64,000 nt of DNA, from assembly GCA_963821275.1 (NCBI GenBank), contig CAWGDF010000013.1:186001-250000 (forward strand). The letters are read 5' to 3'. A program made the translations under genes and the position numbers. How positions within the stretch are numbered: the first letter of the stretch is position 1; the number at the start of each line of letters is the position of its first letter. Source of the DNA: JACVRW01 sp963821275. Its GTDB lineage: Bacteria; Actinomycetota; Thermoleophilia; Solirubrobacterales; Thermoleophilaceae. The notes under the pieces were generated by a model that made no database searches, was not told the origin of the DNA, and worked only from the letters and a program-made list of their open reading frames with translations. Positions 52,709 through 61,755 of this stretch are shown here, in pieces.

Positions 52709-53995
52709 TCATGCTCGCGGCAGCAGCGAGCGGAAGTGGGCCCCGCGCTCCTCGTAGTCGGTGTACTGGTCGTAGCTCGCGCAGGCCGGGGAGAGCAGCA
52801 CCACCTCCCCGGGCTCGGCGGCGTCCGCGGCGGCTCGCACGGCAACCTCCAGCTCGCCGCAGCGGCGGAGCTCGACGGTGCCGGCGAGGTCCCGCTCGAG
52901 CGGCCCGGCGGCTTCGCCGATCAGGTAGCAGGCCCGGCAGCGGGAGGCCACCGCCGAACGCAGTCCCTCGAAGCCGCCACCCTTGAGGCTGCCGCCCAGG
53001 ATCGCGTGGACGCCCCCCTCGAAGGCTTCGATCCCGCGCACGGCGGAGGCGACATTGGTGGCCTTGGAGTCGTTCACGTAGAGAACGCCGTGGACCGTCC
53101 CCACCTCCTCGAGGCGGTGGGGCACGCCCGCAAAGGTCTTGAGCGCAGCGGCCACCGGCTCGACCGGCAGGCCGCCGGCGAGCACGGCCGCGGCCGCCCC
53201 CATCGCGTTCTCGGTGTTGTGAGCGCCGCGCAGGCGAATGTCGCTCTCCGCGATCAGCGGCTCTCCCCGCCAGATCAGGGTTCGCTCGCGCAGCGCCAGG
53301 TCGGCCTCCGGGGCTTCGCCGAAGCTCACCCTCCGCCCCGCCCCCGGCAGCGTGAAGCCCGCCGGAGCCACGGCGATCTGTCCCGCGGTCTGGCGGGCGA
53401 ACACCTGCAGCTTGGCCTCGCGGTAGGCGGCGAAGGTGCCGTGCCGGTCGAGGTGGTCCTCGGTCAGGTTGAGCAGCAGGGCCGTGTCGGGAGCGAACGC
53501 GTCCGCGTCCTCGGCCTGGAAGCTTGAGACCTCGCAGACGATCACGGCCTCGGGATGCGCCGTCCCGACCAGCGAGGAGAGCGGCGTGCCCACGTTCCCG
53601 GCCACCGCCACGGGGACGCCCGCCTCGCGGTGCACGGCGCCGAGCAGCTCGACGGTGGTGGTCTTTCCGTTGGTGCCGGTGACGGCAAGGAAACGGTTGG
53701 GCAAGAGCCGCCAGGCGAGCTCCAGCTCGCCGTAGACCGGCAGCCCGCGCTCCCGCGCGGCCGCGATCGCCGGCGCCTCGTTGGGGACGCCGGGGCTCTT
53801 GACCACGCAGGCCGCGCGCTCGAGCAGCTCCACGCCGTCGCTCTCCAAATGGGCCTCGACCCCCTCCGGCACCTCGGGCCGGGCGCGGTCGGCGCCGAGC
53901 ACCGGCCCGTGGGGCAGGAGCATCTGCGCCGCCGCGGCTCCGGAGCGCGCGAGCCCGACGATCAGGTAGGGGCCCGCCGGAAGCGGCGGCCTCAC
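52709..53995 (-). CDS. murD: UDP-N-acetylmuramoylalanine-D-glutamate ligase
   Basis: Adds D-glutamate to UDP-MurNAc-Ala. GTG at 53995 overlaps the mraY stop and gives 428 residues. The N-terminus PYLIVGLARSGAAAAQMLL binds UDP. The ATP-binding loop is VTGTNGKTTTVELL near residue 108, with NLTEDHLDRHGTFAAYREAK and YVNDSKATNVASAV in the central and C-terminal domains. SPACASYDQYTDYEERGAHF is the conserved C-terminal end. It is 30 nt upstream of ftsW. Confidence 0.96.
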   Translation of the reverse strand: MRPPLPAGPYLIVGLARSGAAAAQMLLPHGPVLGADRARPEVPEGVEAHLESDGVELLERAACVVKSPGVPNEAPAIAAARERGLPVYGELELAWRLLPNRFLAVTGTNGKTTTVELLGAVHREAGVPVAVAGNVGTPLSSLVGTAHPEAVIVCEVSSFQAEDADAFAPDTALLLNLTEDHLDRHGTFAAYREAKLQVFARQTAGQIAVAPAGFTLPGAGRRVSFGEAPEADLALRERTLIWRGEPLIAESDIRLRGAHNTENAMGAAAAVLAGGLPVEPVAAALKTFAGVPHRLEEVGTVHGVLYVNDSKATNVASAVRGIEAFEGGVHAILGGSLKGGGFEGLRSAVASRCRACYLIGEAAGPLERDLAGTVELRRCGELEVAVRAAADAAEPGEVVLLSPACASYDQYTDYEERGAHFRSLLPRA

Positions 53996-54966
53996 GGCGT
54001 GACGGACTGCTGGTAGAGCGTGAAGCCGATCGCCGCGCAGATCGCGGCCACGATCCAGAAGCGCAGGATGATCTTGGTCTCCGACCAGCCGAGCAGCTCG
54101 AAGTGGTGGTGGATCGGCGCCATCAGGAAGACCCGGCGGCGAAAGCGCTGGAAGGAGAACACCTGGATGGCCACCGACAGCGCTTCGATCACGAAGATGC
54201 CGCCGATCAGGATCAGCAGCACCTCGCTCTTGGTGAGCACCGCCAGAGCGGCGATCGCGCCGCCCAGGGCGAGCGAGCCGGTGTCCCCCATGAACACCGA
54301 CGCCGGGAACGAGTTGAACCACAGAAAACCGACGCAGGCCCCCACCAGGCAGGCGGAGAGAAGCGCGAGGTCCTGCTGCCCGGTGGTGATGAACGTCATG
54401 GCCGTGTAGGTGAGGAAGACGATGGTCGCGCAGCCGGCGGCAAGGCCGTCCAGGCCGTCGGTGAGGTTCACGCCGTTGGTGGCGCCGGCAAGCACCAGGA
54501 AGATCAGCACGGGATAGGCGACGCCGAGGTCGATCGAGGCGTCGACGACGCGCAGCCGCAGGGTGTCCTCCAGGCCGACCCACTCGCGCACCAGCAGCCA
54601 CAGCCCGATCGCCGTGACGGCCTGGATCGCGAGCTTCGTCCTGCCCGAGATCCCGAGCGAGCGCCGTCGCCGCAGCTTGGTCCAGTCGTCGGCGAAGCCG
54701 AGCGCGGCCATCGCCACCATCGTGGCCAGCAGCGCGACGCTGGCCGCCCGGTACTCCGAGAGGATCAGGAACGGCACCAGCACGGAAAGCAGCAGCACCA
54801 GCCCGCCCATCGTCGGGGTGCCGGCCTTGCCGCGATGGCCCGCCGGCCCCTCCTCGCGGATCTGCTGCCCGAACTCCTTCACGCGCAGGTACTCGATGAA
54901 GCGCGGCCCCAGGAACATGCAGATCAGCAGGGAGCCGACGCCCCCAATCAGGATCTCGCCCAGCAT
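53992..54966 (-). CDS. mraY: Phospho-N-acetylmuramoyl-pentapeptide-transferase
   Basis: Makes lipid I by transferring phospho-MurNAc-pentapeptide onto undecaprenyl phosphate. The 324-residue integral membrane protein has about ten helices. Conserved elements include GKAGTPTMGGLV near residue 48, FADDWTKLRRRRSLGISGRTK, the catalytic LTDGLDGLAAG region and MGDTGSLALGGAIAALAV. The C-terminal ETKIILRFW also matches. The start is ATG at 54966, 3 nt after the murF stop. Confidence 0.97.
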   Translation of the reverse strand: MLGEILIGGVGSLLICMFLGPRFIEYLRVKEFGQQIREEGPAGHRGKAGTPTMGGLVLLLSVLVPFLILSEYRAASVALLATMVAMAALGFADDWTKLRRRRSLGISGRTKLAIQAVTAIGLWLLVREWVGLEDTLRLRVVDASIDLGVAYPVLIFLVLAGATNGVNLTDGLDGLAAGCATIVFLTYTAMTFITTGQQDLALLSACLVGACVGFLWFNSFPASVFMGDTGSLALGGAIAALAVLTKSEVLLILIGGIFVIEALSVAIQVFSFQRFRRRVFLMAPIHHHFELLGWSETKIILRFWIVAAICAAIGFTLYQQSVTP

Positions 54967-54969
54967 GGA

Positions 54970-56322
54970 TCAGGCCAGGACTCTCTCCAGGCCCACCGAG
55001 CGCGAGCCCTTCACCAGCACGCGGTCCCCGGGGCGGGCCACCTCCTCCAGCAGCGCGCCGGCCTCCTCGGGGCTCCCAACCGGGTACAGCTCACCGTCGT
55101 AGCCGTCGCCGTAGCCGAGCGCCTCCTGGCCGACGGCGACGAGCACGTCGATGCCCAACCCGGCCGCGTGTTCGCCGATCTCCCTGTGGAACCCCGGCGA
55201 GCCCGGACCGAGCTCCGCCATGGTGCCCAGTACGGCGATCCGCCGCTCCGCCGGGCTCTGCGCGAGATGGTCGAGAGCGGCGCGCATCGACATCGGGTTG
55301 GCGTTGTAGCAATCGTTCACCACGGTCACGCCGCCGGGCAGCTCCACCACCTCGCCCCGAAGCGAGGAGAAGCGCACGTCGACCGGACCGCCGACCGTGA
55401 AGCCGGCCGCCTTCGCGGCCGCCACTCCGGCCAGCGTGTTCAGCAGGTTGTGAGGCTCGCTGTAGGACAGCTCGAGCTCCACCAGCTCGCCGCGTGCCTC
55501 GATCTCGGCCCGGCCGTCGGCCATCCCCAGCAGCTGTACGTGGCCGCCGGGGCCGAAGGTCCATGTGTCGAGGTCGTCGCGCAGGTGGGCGGCCAGGAGC
55601 GGCTCGCTGGCGGGCACGACGCAGGCCGCGCCCGCGGGCAGGTCGCGAATCAGCTCCGCCTTGGCGGCCACCACCCGCTCGACCGTGCCCAGCAGCTCGA
55701 GGTGCACGGGGCCCACGTTCACGATCACGCCCACGTCGGGCTCCGCGATAGCGGCGAGCTCGGCGATCTGGCCCTCGCCGCGCATTGCCATCTCGAGCAC
55801 CAGCGCCTCCGTGCCGCGCGACGCCTCGAGAACCGTGAGCGGCAGCCCGATCTCGGTGTTGTAGTTCTCCCGGCTCGCGTGGGTACGGGCGCGGGGGCGC
55901 AGCAGGGCGGCGAGGATGTCCTTGGTCGAGGTCTTGCCGGCCGAGCCTGTGATGCCGGCCACCCGGCTCTTCAGCTCCCGCCGCCAGGCGGTGGCCAGGC
56001 GCTGCAGCGCCGTGAGCGGCTGTGGGACCACGATCACGGCGGCCTGCGCGCAGGGCGAGCCGCCCAAGGCCCCCTCCACCGCGGCCAGGGCCGCCTCCCG
56101 GTACGCGGGGCTCACGAGCACGCCCCAGGCGCCGCGCTCGAGCGCGCCGGCCGCGAACTCGCCCCCGTCGGCGCTGGCGCCCGGTAGGCCCACGAACAGG
56201 TCGCCGGGCTCGAGCGCGCGCGAGTCGATCACCGCCCGCTCGGGCCCGGCCCCCTCCGGCGCGCCGGCCGCGAGCTCGCCTCCGGCCGCCGCGGCCAGCG
56301 GACCGGCCCCCAGGTCGATCAC
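54970..56322 (-). CDS. murF: UDP-N-acetylmuramoyl-tripeptide-D-alanyl-D-alanine ligase
   Basis: Adds D-Ala-D-Ala to complete the muropeptide. GTG at 56322 overlaps the murE stop and gives 450 residues. Motifs are SRALEPGDLFVGLPG, the ATP-binding ITGSAGKTSTKDILAALL, NYNTEIGLPLTVLEA and NDCYNANPMSMRAAL. The ending GDRVLVKGSRSVGLERVL is typical. Ser instead of Thr in the GSAGKTS loop is normal for MurF. Confidence 0.96.
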   Translation of the reverse strand: MIDLGAGPLAAAAGGELAAGAPEGAGPERAVIDSRALEPGDLFVGLPGASADGGEFAAGALERGAWGVLVSPAYREAALAAVEGALGGSPCAQAAVIVVPQPLTALQRLATAWRRELKSRVAGITGSAGKTSTKDILAALLRPRARTHASRENYNTEIGLPLTVLEASRGTEALVLEMAMRGEGQIAELAAIAEPDVGVIVNVGPVHLELLGTVERVVAAKAELIRDLPAGAACVVPASEPLLAAHLRDDLDTWTFGPGGHVQLLGMADGRAEIEARGELVELELSYSEPHNLLNTLAGVAAAKAAGFTVGGPVDVRFSSLRGEVVELPGGVTVVNDCYNANPMSMRAALDHLAQSPAERRIAVLGTMAELGPGSPGFHREIGEHAAGLGIDVLVAVGQEALGYGDGYDGELYPVGSPEEAGALLEEVARPGDRVLVKGSRSVGLERVLA

Positions 56323-57740
56323 GCGTGCGCCCCCAGCCGGCTGCGCAGCGCCTCGCGGGCCACGCTCTTGTCGTCGAACGGCTCCTTGCGGCCGTTCTCG
56401 AACTCCTGGCCCTGCTCGTGGCCCTTGCCGGCGATCACGACGACATCGCCGGGGGCCGCTGTCTCCACCGCCAGTCCGATCGCGGCGCGGCGGTCGCTCT
56501 CCCGCTCGGCGTCCGGCCCCGCGCCCGGCATGATCTCGTCGATGATCGCGTCGGGCTCCTCGCTGCGCGGGTTGTCCGAAGTCACCAGCACGCGGTCGGC
56601 CAGCCGGCGGGCGGCGTCGCCCATGAGCGGGCGCTTGCCCCGGTCGCGGTCTCCCCCCGCGCCGAAGACCACGTGCAGGCGGCCGCGGGTCAGCTCGCGG
56701 GCGGCCCGCAGCACGTTCTCGAGCGAGTCCGGGGTGTGCGCGTAGTCCACCAGCACGCCGAAGTCCTGGCCCTCGTCAACCGGCTCGAAGCGCCCGGGCA
56801 CGCGCCCGAACGCCGGCAACGCCGCCGTGATCGCGTCGCCGGGCACGTCCAGCGCGCGGGCCGCGGCAACCGCGGCCAGCACGTTCTGCACGTTGAACAG
56901 GCCAGGCAGCGGCGACTCCAGCTCGAGCGGGCCGTCCGGCGTCTCGCAAACGAAGCGCGAGCCCGTCAGGTCGAAGCGGACCTCACGGGCCCGGTAGTCC
57001 GCCGGGCTGTCGATCGCGAAGGTGACCGCCTCCACCTCGGCGGCGATGCGGCGCCCGTACTCGTCGTCCCCGTTGACGATCGAGATGCCTTCCTCGTCGA
57101 ACAGCCTGCGCTTGGCCAGGAAGTAGGCCTCCATCGTCTCGTGGAAGTCGAGGTGGTCCTGGGTCAGGTTGGTGAAGACGCGGCAGGCGAAGCGGATCCC
57201 CGCCGCGCGCCCCAGCTCCAGCGCGTGCGAGGAAACCTCCATCGTGCAGGCCTCGTCGCCCGCGTCCAGCATTCGCCGGAAGGTGGCCTGGAGGTCGATT
57301 GCCTCCGGGGTCGTGCGCTCCACCTCCTCCTCGGCGCCCCCCACCACCCGCTTGATGGTCCCCAGCAGCCCACAGCGGATGCCCCCGGCCTCGAGCAGGT
57401 GGCGCAGCAGGAACGCGGTGGTGGTCTTGCCGTTGGTGCCCGTGACCCCCGCCACCGTGAGCTCGGCCGTGGGATCGCCGAAGAAGCGGGCCGCCGCCGG
57501 GCCCATCGCCGCGCGCACGTCCTCCACCACCACTTCCGGGACGCCGAGGCCAAGCGGGCGTTGGCAGACCAGCGCCACGGCGCCGCGGGCCACCGCATCG
57601 GGGGCGAAGTCGTGGCCGTCGGCGCGGTAACCGGGGACGCAAAAAAAGAGCGTCCCGGGAGTGACGCTCTGGCTCGAGTAGGCGAGACCCGAGACCTCGA
57701 CCTCGGGGGCCCCATTCCCCATCAGCTCGCGAAGGGTCAT
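56319..57740 (-). CDS. murE: UDP-N-acetylmuramoyl-tripeptide synthetase, meso-diaminopimelate specific
   Basis: Adds the third amino acid of the peptide stem. The 473-residue protein has a N-terminal SSQSVTPGTLFFCVPG and the ATP-binding VTGTNGKTTTAFLLRHL. The central LTQDHLDFHETMEAYF and FGAGGDRDRGKRPLMG follow. The DNPRSEEP motif near residues 388-395 contains the Arg that recognises meso-diaminopimelate, so this organism probably has A1gamma-type peptidoglycan rather than lysine. Start ATG at 57740, about 46 nt downstream of ftsI. Confidence 0.95.
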   Translation of the reverse strand: MTLRELMGNGAPEVEVSGLAYSSQSVTPGTLFFCVPGYRADGHDFAPDAVARGAVALVCQRPLGLGVPEVVVEDVRAAMGPAAARFFGDPTAELTVAGVTGTNGKTTTAFLLRHLLEAGGIRCGLLGTIKRVVGGAEEEVERTTPEAIDLQATFRRMLDAGDEACTMEVSSHALELGRAAGIRFACRVFTNLTQDHLDFHETMEAYFLAKRRLFDEEGISIVNGDDEYGRRIAAEVEAVTFAIDSPADYRAREVRFDLTGSRFVCETPDGPLELESPLPGLFNVQNVLAAVAAARALDVPGDAITAALPAFGRVPGRFEPVDEGQDFGVLVDYAHTPDSLENVLRAARELTRGRLHVVFGAGGDRDRGKRPLMGDAARRLADRVLVTSDNPRSEEPDAIIDEIMPGAGPDAERESDRRAAIGLAVETAAPGDVVVIAGKGHEQGQEFENGRKEPFDDKSVAREALRSRLGAHA

Positions 57741-57786
57741 GGTCCGCCCGCAGGATACCCGCCACCCTGGCCCTCTCTCTGTGCCG

Positions 57787-59463
57787 TCATTCCGGCGGGA
57801 TCTTGAGATAAGGAAGGGCGAACTCGACTATGCGCTCGAAGGCGGGCGCAGCCACCGTGCCGCCGTAGATCGAGCCCCGCGGCTCGTCCACCATCACCGC
57901 GACGAGCAGCCGCGGGTTGCGCGCGGGCGCGTAGCCGATGAAGGAGGCCACGAAGTCAGTTTTGGAGTAGCCGCCGTTCTCCGCCTTCTCGGCGGTACCG
58001 GTCTTGCCGGCCAGGGTGTAGCCGTCCACCGCGGCCTCGGCGGCCGTGCCGCCCGCGGCCAGAACTCCCTCAAGCATCCTCGAGACCCGCTGCGCGGTGT
58101 CCTTCGAAAGCACCCGGCGGGGCGGCCGCCGCGCCCCCGCGACTACGTAGGGCTCGCGCAGCATGCCCTTGTTGGCGATCGCGGTGTAGGCCGCGGCCAT
58201 CTGGATCGGGGTGACGGCAATGCCCTGGCCGATCGGCATGTTCCCCATCGAGGAGCCCGAGTAGTCCTCGGGACGCAGGACGATGCCCTGCTGCTCGCCC
58301 GGCAGGTCGACCCCGGTCTTGGTGCCGAAGCCGAAGCGACGGACCCAGCGGTCGAAGCGCCGCGCGCCCAGCTTGAGACCGATCATCACCGATCCGACGT
58401 TCGAGGACTGGGCCAGGATGTCGGCGACGGTGAGCGTACCGCCACCGCCCTCGTGCGCCTCGCCGATCGTGCGGTCGGCCACCTGAATCAGCGGCGGGAC
58501 CGAGAGCTGGGTGGTCGGCTCGATCATCTTCTCCTCCATCGCACCGGCCACGGTGAAGGCCTTGAAGGTCGAGCCCGGCTCGTAGCTCGCCTGGATGGCC
58601 CGGTTCTGGCGGGCGTATGCGGGGGCGCCCCCGACGTTGTTGGCGTCGATCCGCGGCCAGTTCGCAAGCGCCAGGATCGCCCCGGAGCGCGGGTCCATCA
58701 CGAGCGCGGTTGCACCCGCGGGCGTGAAGGTCTGGCCCACCTCGGCCAACACCGCCTCCGCGCGCTCCTGAATCGCCGCGTCGAGCGTGAGGCGCAGATC
58801 CCGGCCGGGCTCGGCGCGCTTGCTCTCCACCATGCTCACGGGCTCGCCGAGCGCGTCCTTGACGAGCCTGCGCTCGCCGTCCTCGCCGCCCAGCCGGTCC
58901 TCGCGCGCCTGCTCCAGCCCCGAGAGCCCGTAGTTGTCCGTGCCCACCATGCCGAGCACCTGCGACGCCATGTGACCTTGGGGATAGGTCCGCTTGGGCT
59001 CGGTGATCGTCCCGATCCCCTCGATCTCGAGCTTCTCGATCCGCTGGCCGAGGGTGGCGTCCATCTTGCGGCGGAGGTAGACGAACCCCGTGCCGCGCTC
59101 GGACAGCTTTTCGAGCAGCTCCTCCTCGTCCCGCCCCACCAGCGGGGCGAGCTTCGCCGCCACCCGGGCCGGATCGTCGATCAGGAAGGGGTTGGCGAAC
59201 ACGCTGACGGCGTCTTCCGACACCGCGAGCTCGACCCCGTGGCGGTCCGTGATCGTCCCTCGGCGCGCGTTGACTGTGAGGTCCTCGATCTGCTGGCTGA
59301 CCGCACGGTCCGACAGCGACCCCGCCTTGACCGTCCCGATCCACACGGCACGCAGGCCGGCCAGGGCCAGCAGCGTCAAGAAGAGCGCGAACAGCAGGCC
59401 GATCCGGCGCTCGACCAGGCGCGCGGACACGCGCCGCGGCCCGGCCTGTCGGCGGGACGCCAC
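57787..59463 (-). CDS. ftsI: Septal peptidoglycan transpeptidase FtsI (PBP3/PBP2B)
   Basis: Class B penicillin-binding protein that cross-links septal peptidoglycan and partners FtsW. The 558-residue protein has a short basic N-terminus, one membrane helix (GLLFALFLTLLALAGLRAVW) and a dimerisation domain (ARRGTITDRHGVELA). Catalytic motifs are SxxK at STFK (near residue 295), SxN at SSN (near 353) and KTG at KTGTAE (near 487). No PASTA domains are present, unlike some actinobacterial PBPs. GTG overlaps the ftsL stop (TAGTG). Confidence 0.95.
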   Translation of the reverse strand: MASRRQAGPRRVSARLVERRIGLLFALFLTLLALAGLRAVWIGTVKAGSLSDRAVSQQIEDLTVNARRGTITDRHGVELAVSEDAVSVFANPFLIDDPARVAAKLAPLVGRDEEELLEKLSERGTGFVYLRRKMDATLGQRIEKLEIEGIGTITEPKRTYPQGHMASQVLGMVGTDNYGLSGLEQAREDRLGGEDGERRLVKDALGEPVSMVESKRAEPGRDLRLTLDAAIQERAEAVLAEVGQTFTPAGATALVMDPRSGAILALANWPRIDANNVGGAPAYARQNRAIQASYEPGSTFKAFTVAGAMEEKMIEPTTQLSVPPLIQVADRTIGEAHEGGGGTLTVADILAQSSNVGSVMIGLKLGARRFDRWVRRFGFGTKTGVDLPGEQQGIVLRPEDYSGSSMGNMPIGQGIAVTPIQMAAAYTAIANKGMLREPYVVAGARRPPRRVLSKDTAQRVSRMLEGVLAAGGTAAEAAVDGYTLAGKTGTAEKAENGGYSKTDFVASFIGYAPARNPRLLVAVMVDEPRGSIYGGTVAAPAFERIVEFALPYLKIPPE

Positions 59464-60290
59464 TAGCCCGTGGGGGCGCTGGTCGTGGTCGGGGCGGTCT
59501 GGGCGCCGGTCGGCGCCGGCGCGGCCCCCGGGGTCGTGGCGGGGGGTGCGGTCGTGGTGGCCGGGGGCGTAGTGGTCGCCGGGGGCGTGGGGGCGGGGCC
59601 GATCGGCGCGCCGGTGGCCGGATCGATCGGCGCGCCCGTGGCCGGATCGATCGGTGCGCCCGTGGCCGGGTCGACCGTGGCGCCGGTGACCGGGTCGATC
59701 GTGGCGCCGGTGACCGGGTCGATCGTCGGCGTGGTGGTGGTGGTTGCGCCCGGCGTGGTCGGTGCGGCGGCGACGGGCGACACGGCCAGCGCGGGCGCCG
59801 GCACGCTGAAGAGGCTGCTGGGCTCGCTGAGGTTCCTCGCCGCCCGGCGCGAGTCGACACCCGGGCGGGCCTCGAGGTAGCGGACCTCGCCCGGGGCGGG
59901 CAGGACCAGGCCGAGCCGTGCCGCTGCCTCCTGGATCCGCTCGCTGGAGGCGAGCCGGGCCACATCCAGTCGCAGCCGGCCGTTCTCGCGCTTGAGCGCG
60001 GCGGCCCGCTCGGCATCCCGCGCGATGTCGCGGTTCATCTGGAGCAGGTCGACGTTGAAGAACACGATCCCCGCCAAGAGCACCCCGATCAAGACGATCC
60101 AGCCCCGACCGGCAAGCAGAGCGTCGAGCACGCTCCCGGTCCGTGCTCGCAGCGACCGGGTGAAGGGCGCGTCGAGGAGGCGCCGCGGAAGGACCGTCCC
60201 GCCGGCACTCGCGGCGCGGGGTCGGGGCCGATGGGGACGAGACCGCTGCGGCCGCGGCCGCGGGACTGCCGTGGCCGCGGAGCGGGCCAT
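59463..60290 (-). CDS. ftsL: FtsL/DivIC-like division protein with repetitive Pro/Thr tail
   Basis: Bitopic divisome protein of 275 residues between rsmH and ftsI, the normal place for ftsL. It has a long basic Pro/Arg-rich N-terminal region, then a membrane helix (WIVLIGVLLAGIVFFNVDLLQ), then a coiled coil (RDAERAAALKRENGRLRLDVARLASSERI). It ends in about 120 residues of low complexity, including five 8-residue repeats of the form (I/V)DP(V/A)TGA(T/P). FtsL is usually about 100-150 residues, so the tail is unusual. By the expected topology it lies outside the membrane. The membrane-coil core makes the assignment reasonable. Confidence 0.82.
   Translation of the reverse strand: MARSAATAVPRPRPQRSRPHRPRPRAASAGGTVLPRRLLDAPFTRSLRARTGSVLDALLAGRGWIVLIGVLLAGIVFFNVDLLQMNRDIARDAERAAALKRENGRLRLDVARLASSERIQEAAARLGLVLPAPGEVRYLEARPGVDSRRAARNLSEPSSLFSVPAPALAVSPVAAAPTTPGATTTTTPTIDPVTGATIDPVTGATVDPATGAPIDPATGAPIDPATGAPIGPAPTPPATTTPPATTTAPPATTPGAAPAPTGAQTAPTTTSAPTG
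59601..59726. repeat. 24-bp tandem repeat inside the ftsL tail
   Basis: Five 24-bp units with few differences (59601-59624, 59625-59648, 59649-59672, 59673-59696, 59697-59720) and a partial sixth. Each encodes eight residues of the FtsL tail. The first two units differ at one base, the last two at one base, and units 2 and 3 at two bases, which suggests recent duplications. Such repeats are prone to slippage, so copy number may differ among strains. Confidence 0.85.
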
Positions 60291-61246
60291 CAGCCCGCGT
60301 CCTCCGCCGTCAGCTTGCGGGCGGCGCGGAGTCTCCCGGACCTCGCCCGCGGGTTGTGCTCGACCTCACCGGGGGTGGGGGCCACCGCACCCGCGCTGAG
60401 CAGCTCGGCCTCCGGCTCGCGGCCGCAGACGCAGACGGGGAAGTCCGGGGGGCAGACACAGCCGCGCGCGCGGTCGGCCAGAAAGCGCTTGACCCGCCGG
60501 TCCTCGAGCGAGTGGAAGGCGATGGCCGCGAAGCGCCCGCCCGCCCGCAGGAGCGCCCAGGCGAGCGGCAGCGCGCGGTCGAGCGAGTCCAGCTCCTCGT
60601 TGACCGCGATGCGCACGGCCTGGAACACCCTCCGGCCCGGGTTACCCGCGCCGAAGCTGCGCCGGACGGCGGCCGGCAGCGCAGCCTCGATGGCCGCGAC
60701 GAGCTCCGCGGTCGTCTCGATCGGGGCGCGCCGGCGCCGCCTGATGATCTCGCGGGCGATCCGGCGGGCGTTGGGCTCCTCGCCGTAGCGGCGGAACAGC
60801 TGCGCCAGCCGGCGCTCATCCCATTCGTTGACGATCGCTCGCGCATCGAGCTCCTGGCCGGGGTCCATGCGCATGTCGAGCGGCGCGTCGTAGGAATACG
60901 AGAAGCCGCGCTCCCGTGCGTCGACCTGCATCGAGGAGATTCCGAGGTCGAGGTAGACCAGATCGGCGGCGAGCCCCTCGTCGCCGAGGAGCGCCAATCC
61001 GTCCGCGTAGTCCATGCGCAGGAAGCGGGTCTCGCAGGCGGCCTCACGCGCGAAGTCGTCGTAGTGCTCCTCGGCGGCGGGGTCGCGGTCGATACAGACG
61101 AGCGTTCCCGCCGGGCCCAGCCGCTCCGCGATCAGGCGAGCGTGCCCGCCCGCGCCGAAGGTGCAGTCCACGGCGGTATCGCCCGGGCCCGGCTGGGTCA
61201 GGTCCACCAGCTCGCCCGCGAGCACGGGGACGTGCGTGCCGGTCAT
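60290..61246 (-). CDS. rsmH: 16S rRNA m4C1402 methyltransferase RsmH (MraW)
   Basis: SAM-dependent methyltransferase modifying C1402 of 16S rRNA. The ATG at 61246, one base after the mraZ stop, gives 318 residues beginning MTGTHVPVLAGELVDL. The SAM-binding loop is DCTFGAGGHARLIAERLG and the family motif DLGISSMQVDARERGFSY lies near residue 105. RRVFQAVRIAVNEEL and IAFHSLEDRRVKRFL are further signatures. The stop overlaps the ftsL start (ATGA). Confidence 0.95.
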   Translation of the reverse strand: MTGTHVPVLAGELVDLTQPGPGDTAVDCTFGAGGHARLIAERLGPAGTLVCIDRDPAAEEHYDDFAREAACETRFLRMDYADGLALLGDEGLAADLVYLDLGISSMQVDARERGFSYSYDAPLDMRMDPGQELDARAIVNEWDERRLAQLFRRYGEEPNARRIAREIIRRRRRAPIETTAELVAAIEAALPAAVRRSFGAGNPGRRVFQAVRIAVNEELDSLDRALPLAWALLRAGGRFAAIAFHSLEDRRVKRFLADRARGCVCPPDFPVCVCGREPEAELLSAGAVAPTPGEVEHNPRARSGRLRAARKLTAEDAG

Positions 61247-61247
61247 G

Positions 61248-61682
61248 TCAAGAAGGATGGCCAAGGCGCTCGGTCACCTCCCCGATCTCGGCGTCGAGCG
61301 CCTCCTGCTGCCGTTGCCAGCGCTCGGCGCTCCAGACCTCGAGGTGGTCGCCCACGCCGACGACCACGACCTCCTTGGCGATCCCGGCATGGGCCAGAAG
61401 CGGTGCGGGCAGGATGACTCGGCCCGAGGCGTCGAGGTCGATCTCGAAGGAGTTGCCCTGGTAGAAGCGCGAGAGCTTGCGGTACTCGGAGCCCATCGGG
61501 TTCAAGTTGCCGAGGGCGCGCTCGATGATCGCCTCGTGCGTGTCGGGGGTCCACACCGCCATGCAGGGCTCCGGATCCTTCGCCAGGACGACGCCCGCGG
61601 AGAAGGAGGCGCGAAACCGGGCCGGAATGCTGAGCCGGTTCTTCGCGTCCAACGTGTGCTCGAAGTGGCCCCGAAACGCCAA
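61248..61682 (-). CDS. mraZ: Division/cell wall cluster regulator MraZ
   Basis: DNA-binding regulator of the dcw operon with two AbrB-like SpoVT domains, 144 residues. It begins at TTG 61682 with AFRGHFEHTLDAKNRLSIPARFR. The second domain contains NSFEIDLDASGRVILPAPLLAHAGI, with the DxxGR motif. MraZ represses its own promoter by binding direct TGGGN repeats, and such repeats are seen upstream. A 14-bp perfect hairpin lies in its leader. The first gene of the cluster; the ATG 11 nt upstream is out of frame. Confidence 0.93.
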   Translation of the reverse strand: MAFRGHFEHTLDAKNRLSIPARFRASFSAGVVLAKDPEPCMAVWTPDTHEAIIERALGNLNPMGSEYRKLSRFYQGNSFEIDLDASGRVILPAPLLAHAGIAKEVVVVGVGDHLEVWSAERWQRQQEALDAEIGEVTERLGHPS

Positions 61683-61705
61683 CGGTCATGTCCCCGAGGA
61701 GTCGA

Positions 61706-61746
61706 GACCGGAGTGGCGGAGTGGGAGGAGCCCCGCCACTCCGGTC
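61706..61746 (-). promoter_or_regulatory. Perfect 14-bp hairpin in the mraZ leader
   Basis: GACCGGAGTGGCGG (61706-61719) and its exact complement CCGCCACTCCGGTC (61733-61746) enclose a 13-nt loop. The structure lies between the MraZ operator and the mraZ start (61682), so it would be transcribed in the 5' untranslated leader about 24 nt before the start codon. It has no adjacent U-run, so a role in RNA stability, translation or regulator binding is likelier than simple termination. Confidence 0.6.
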
Positions 61747-61755
61747 GATTGCTGC

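Noticed and set aside
59601..59726. Tandem repeats resembling a small CRISPR-like array
   Set aside because: Units are adjacent without spacers, are in frame, and encode an 8-residue protein repeat. No cas genes are nearby.
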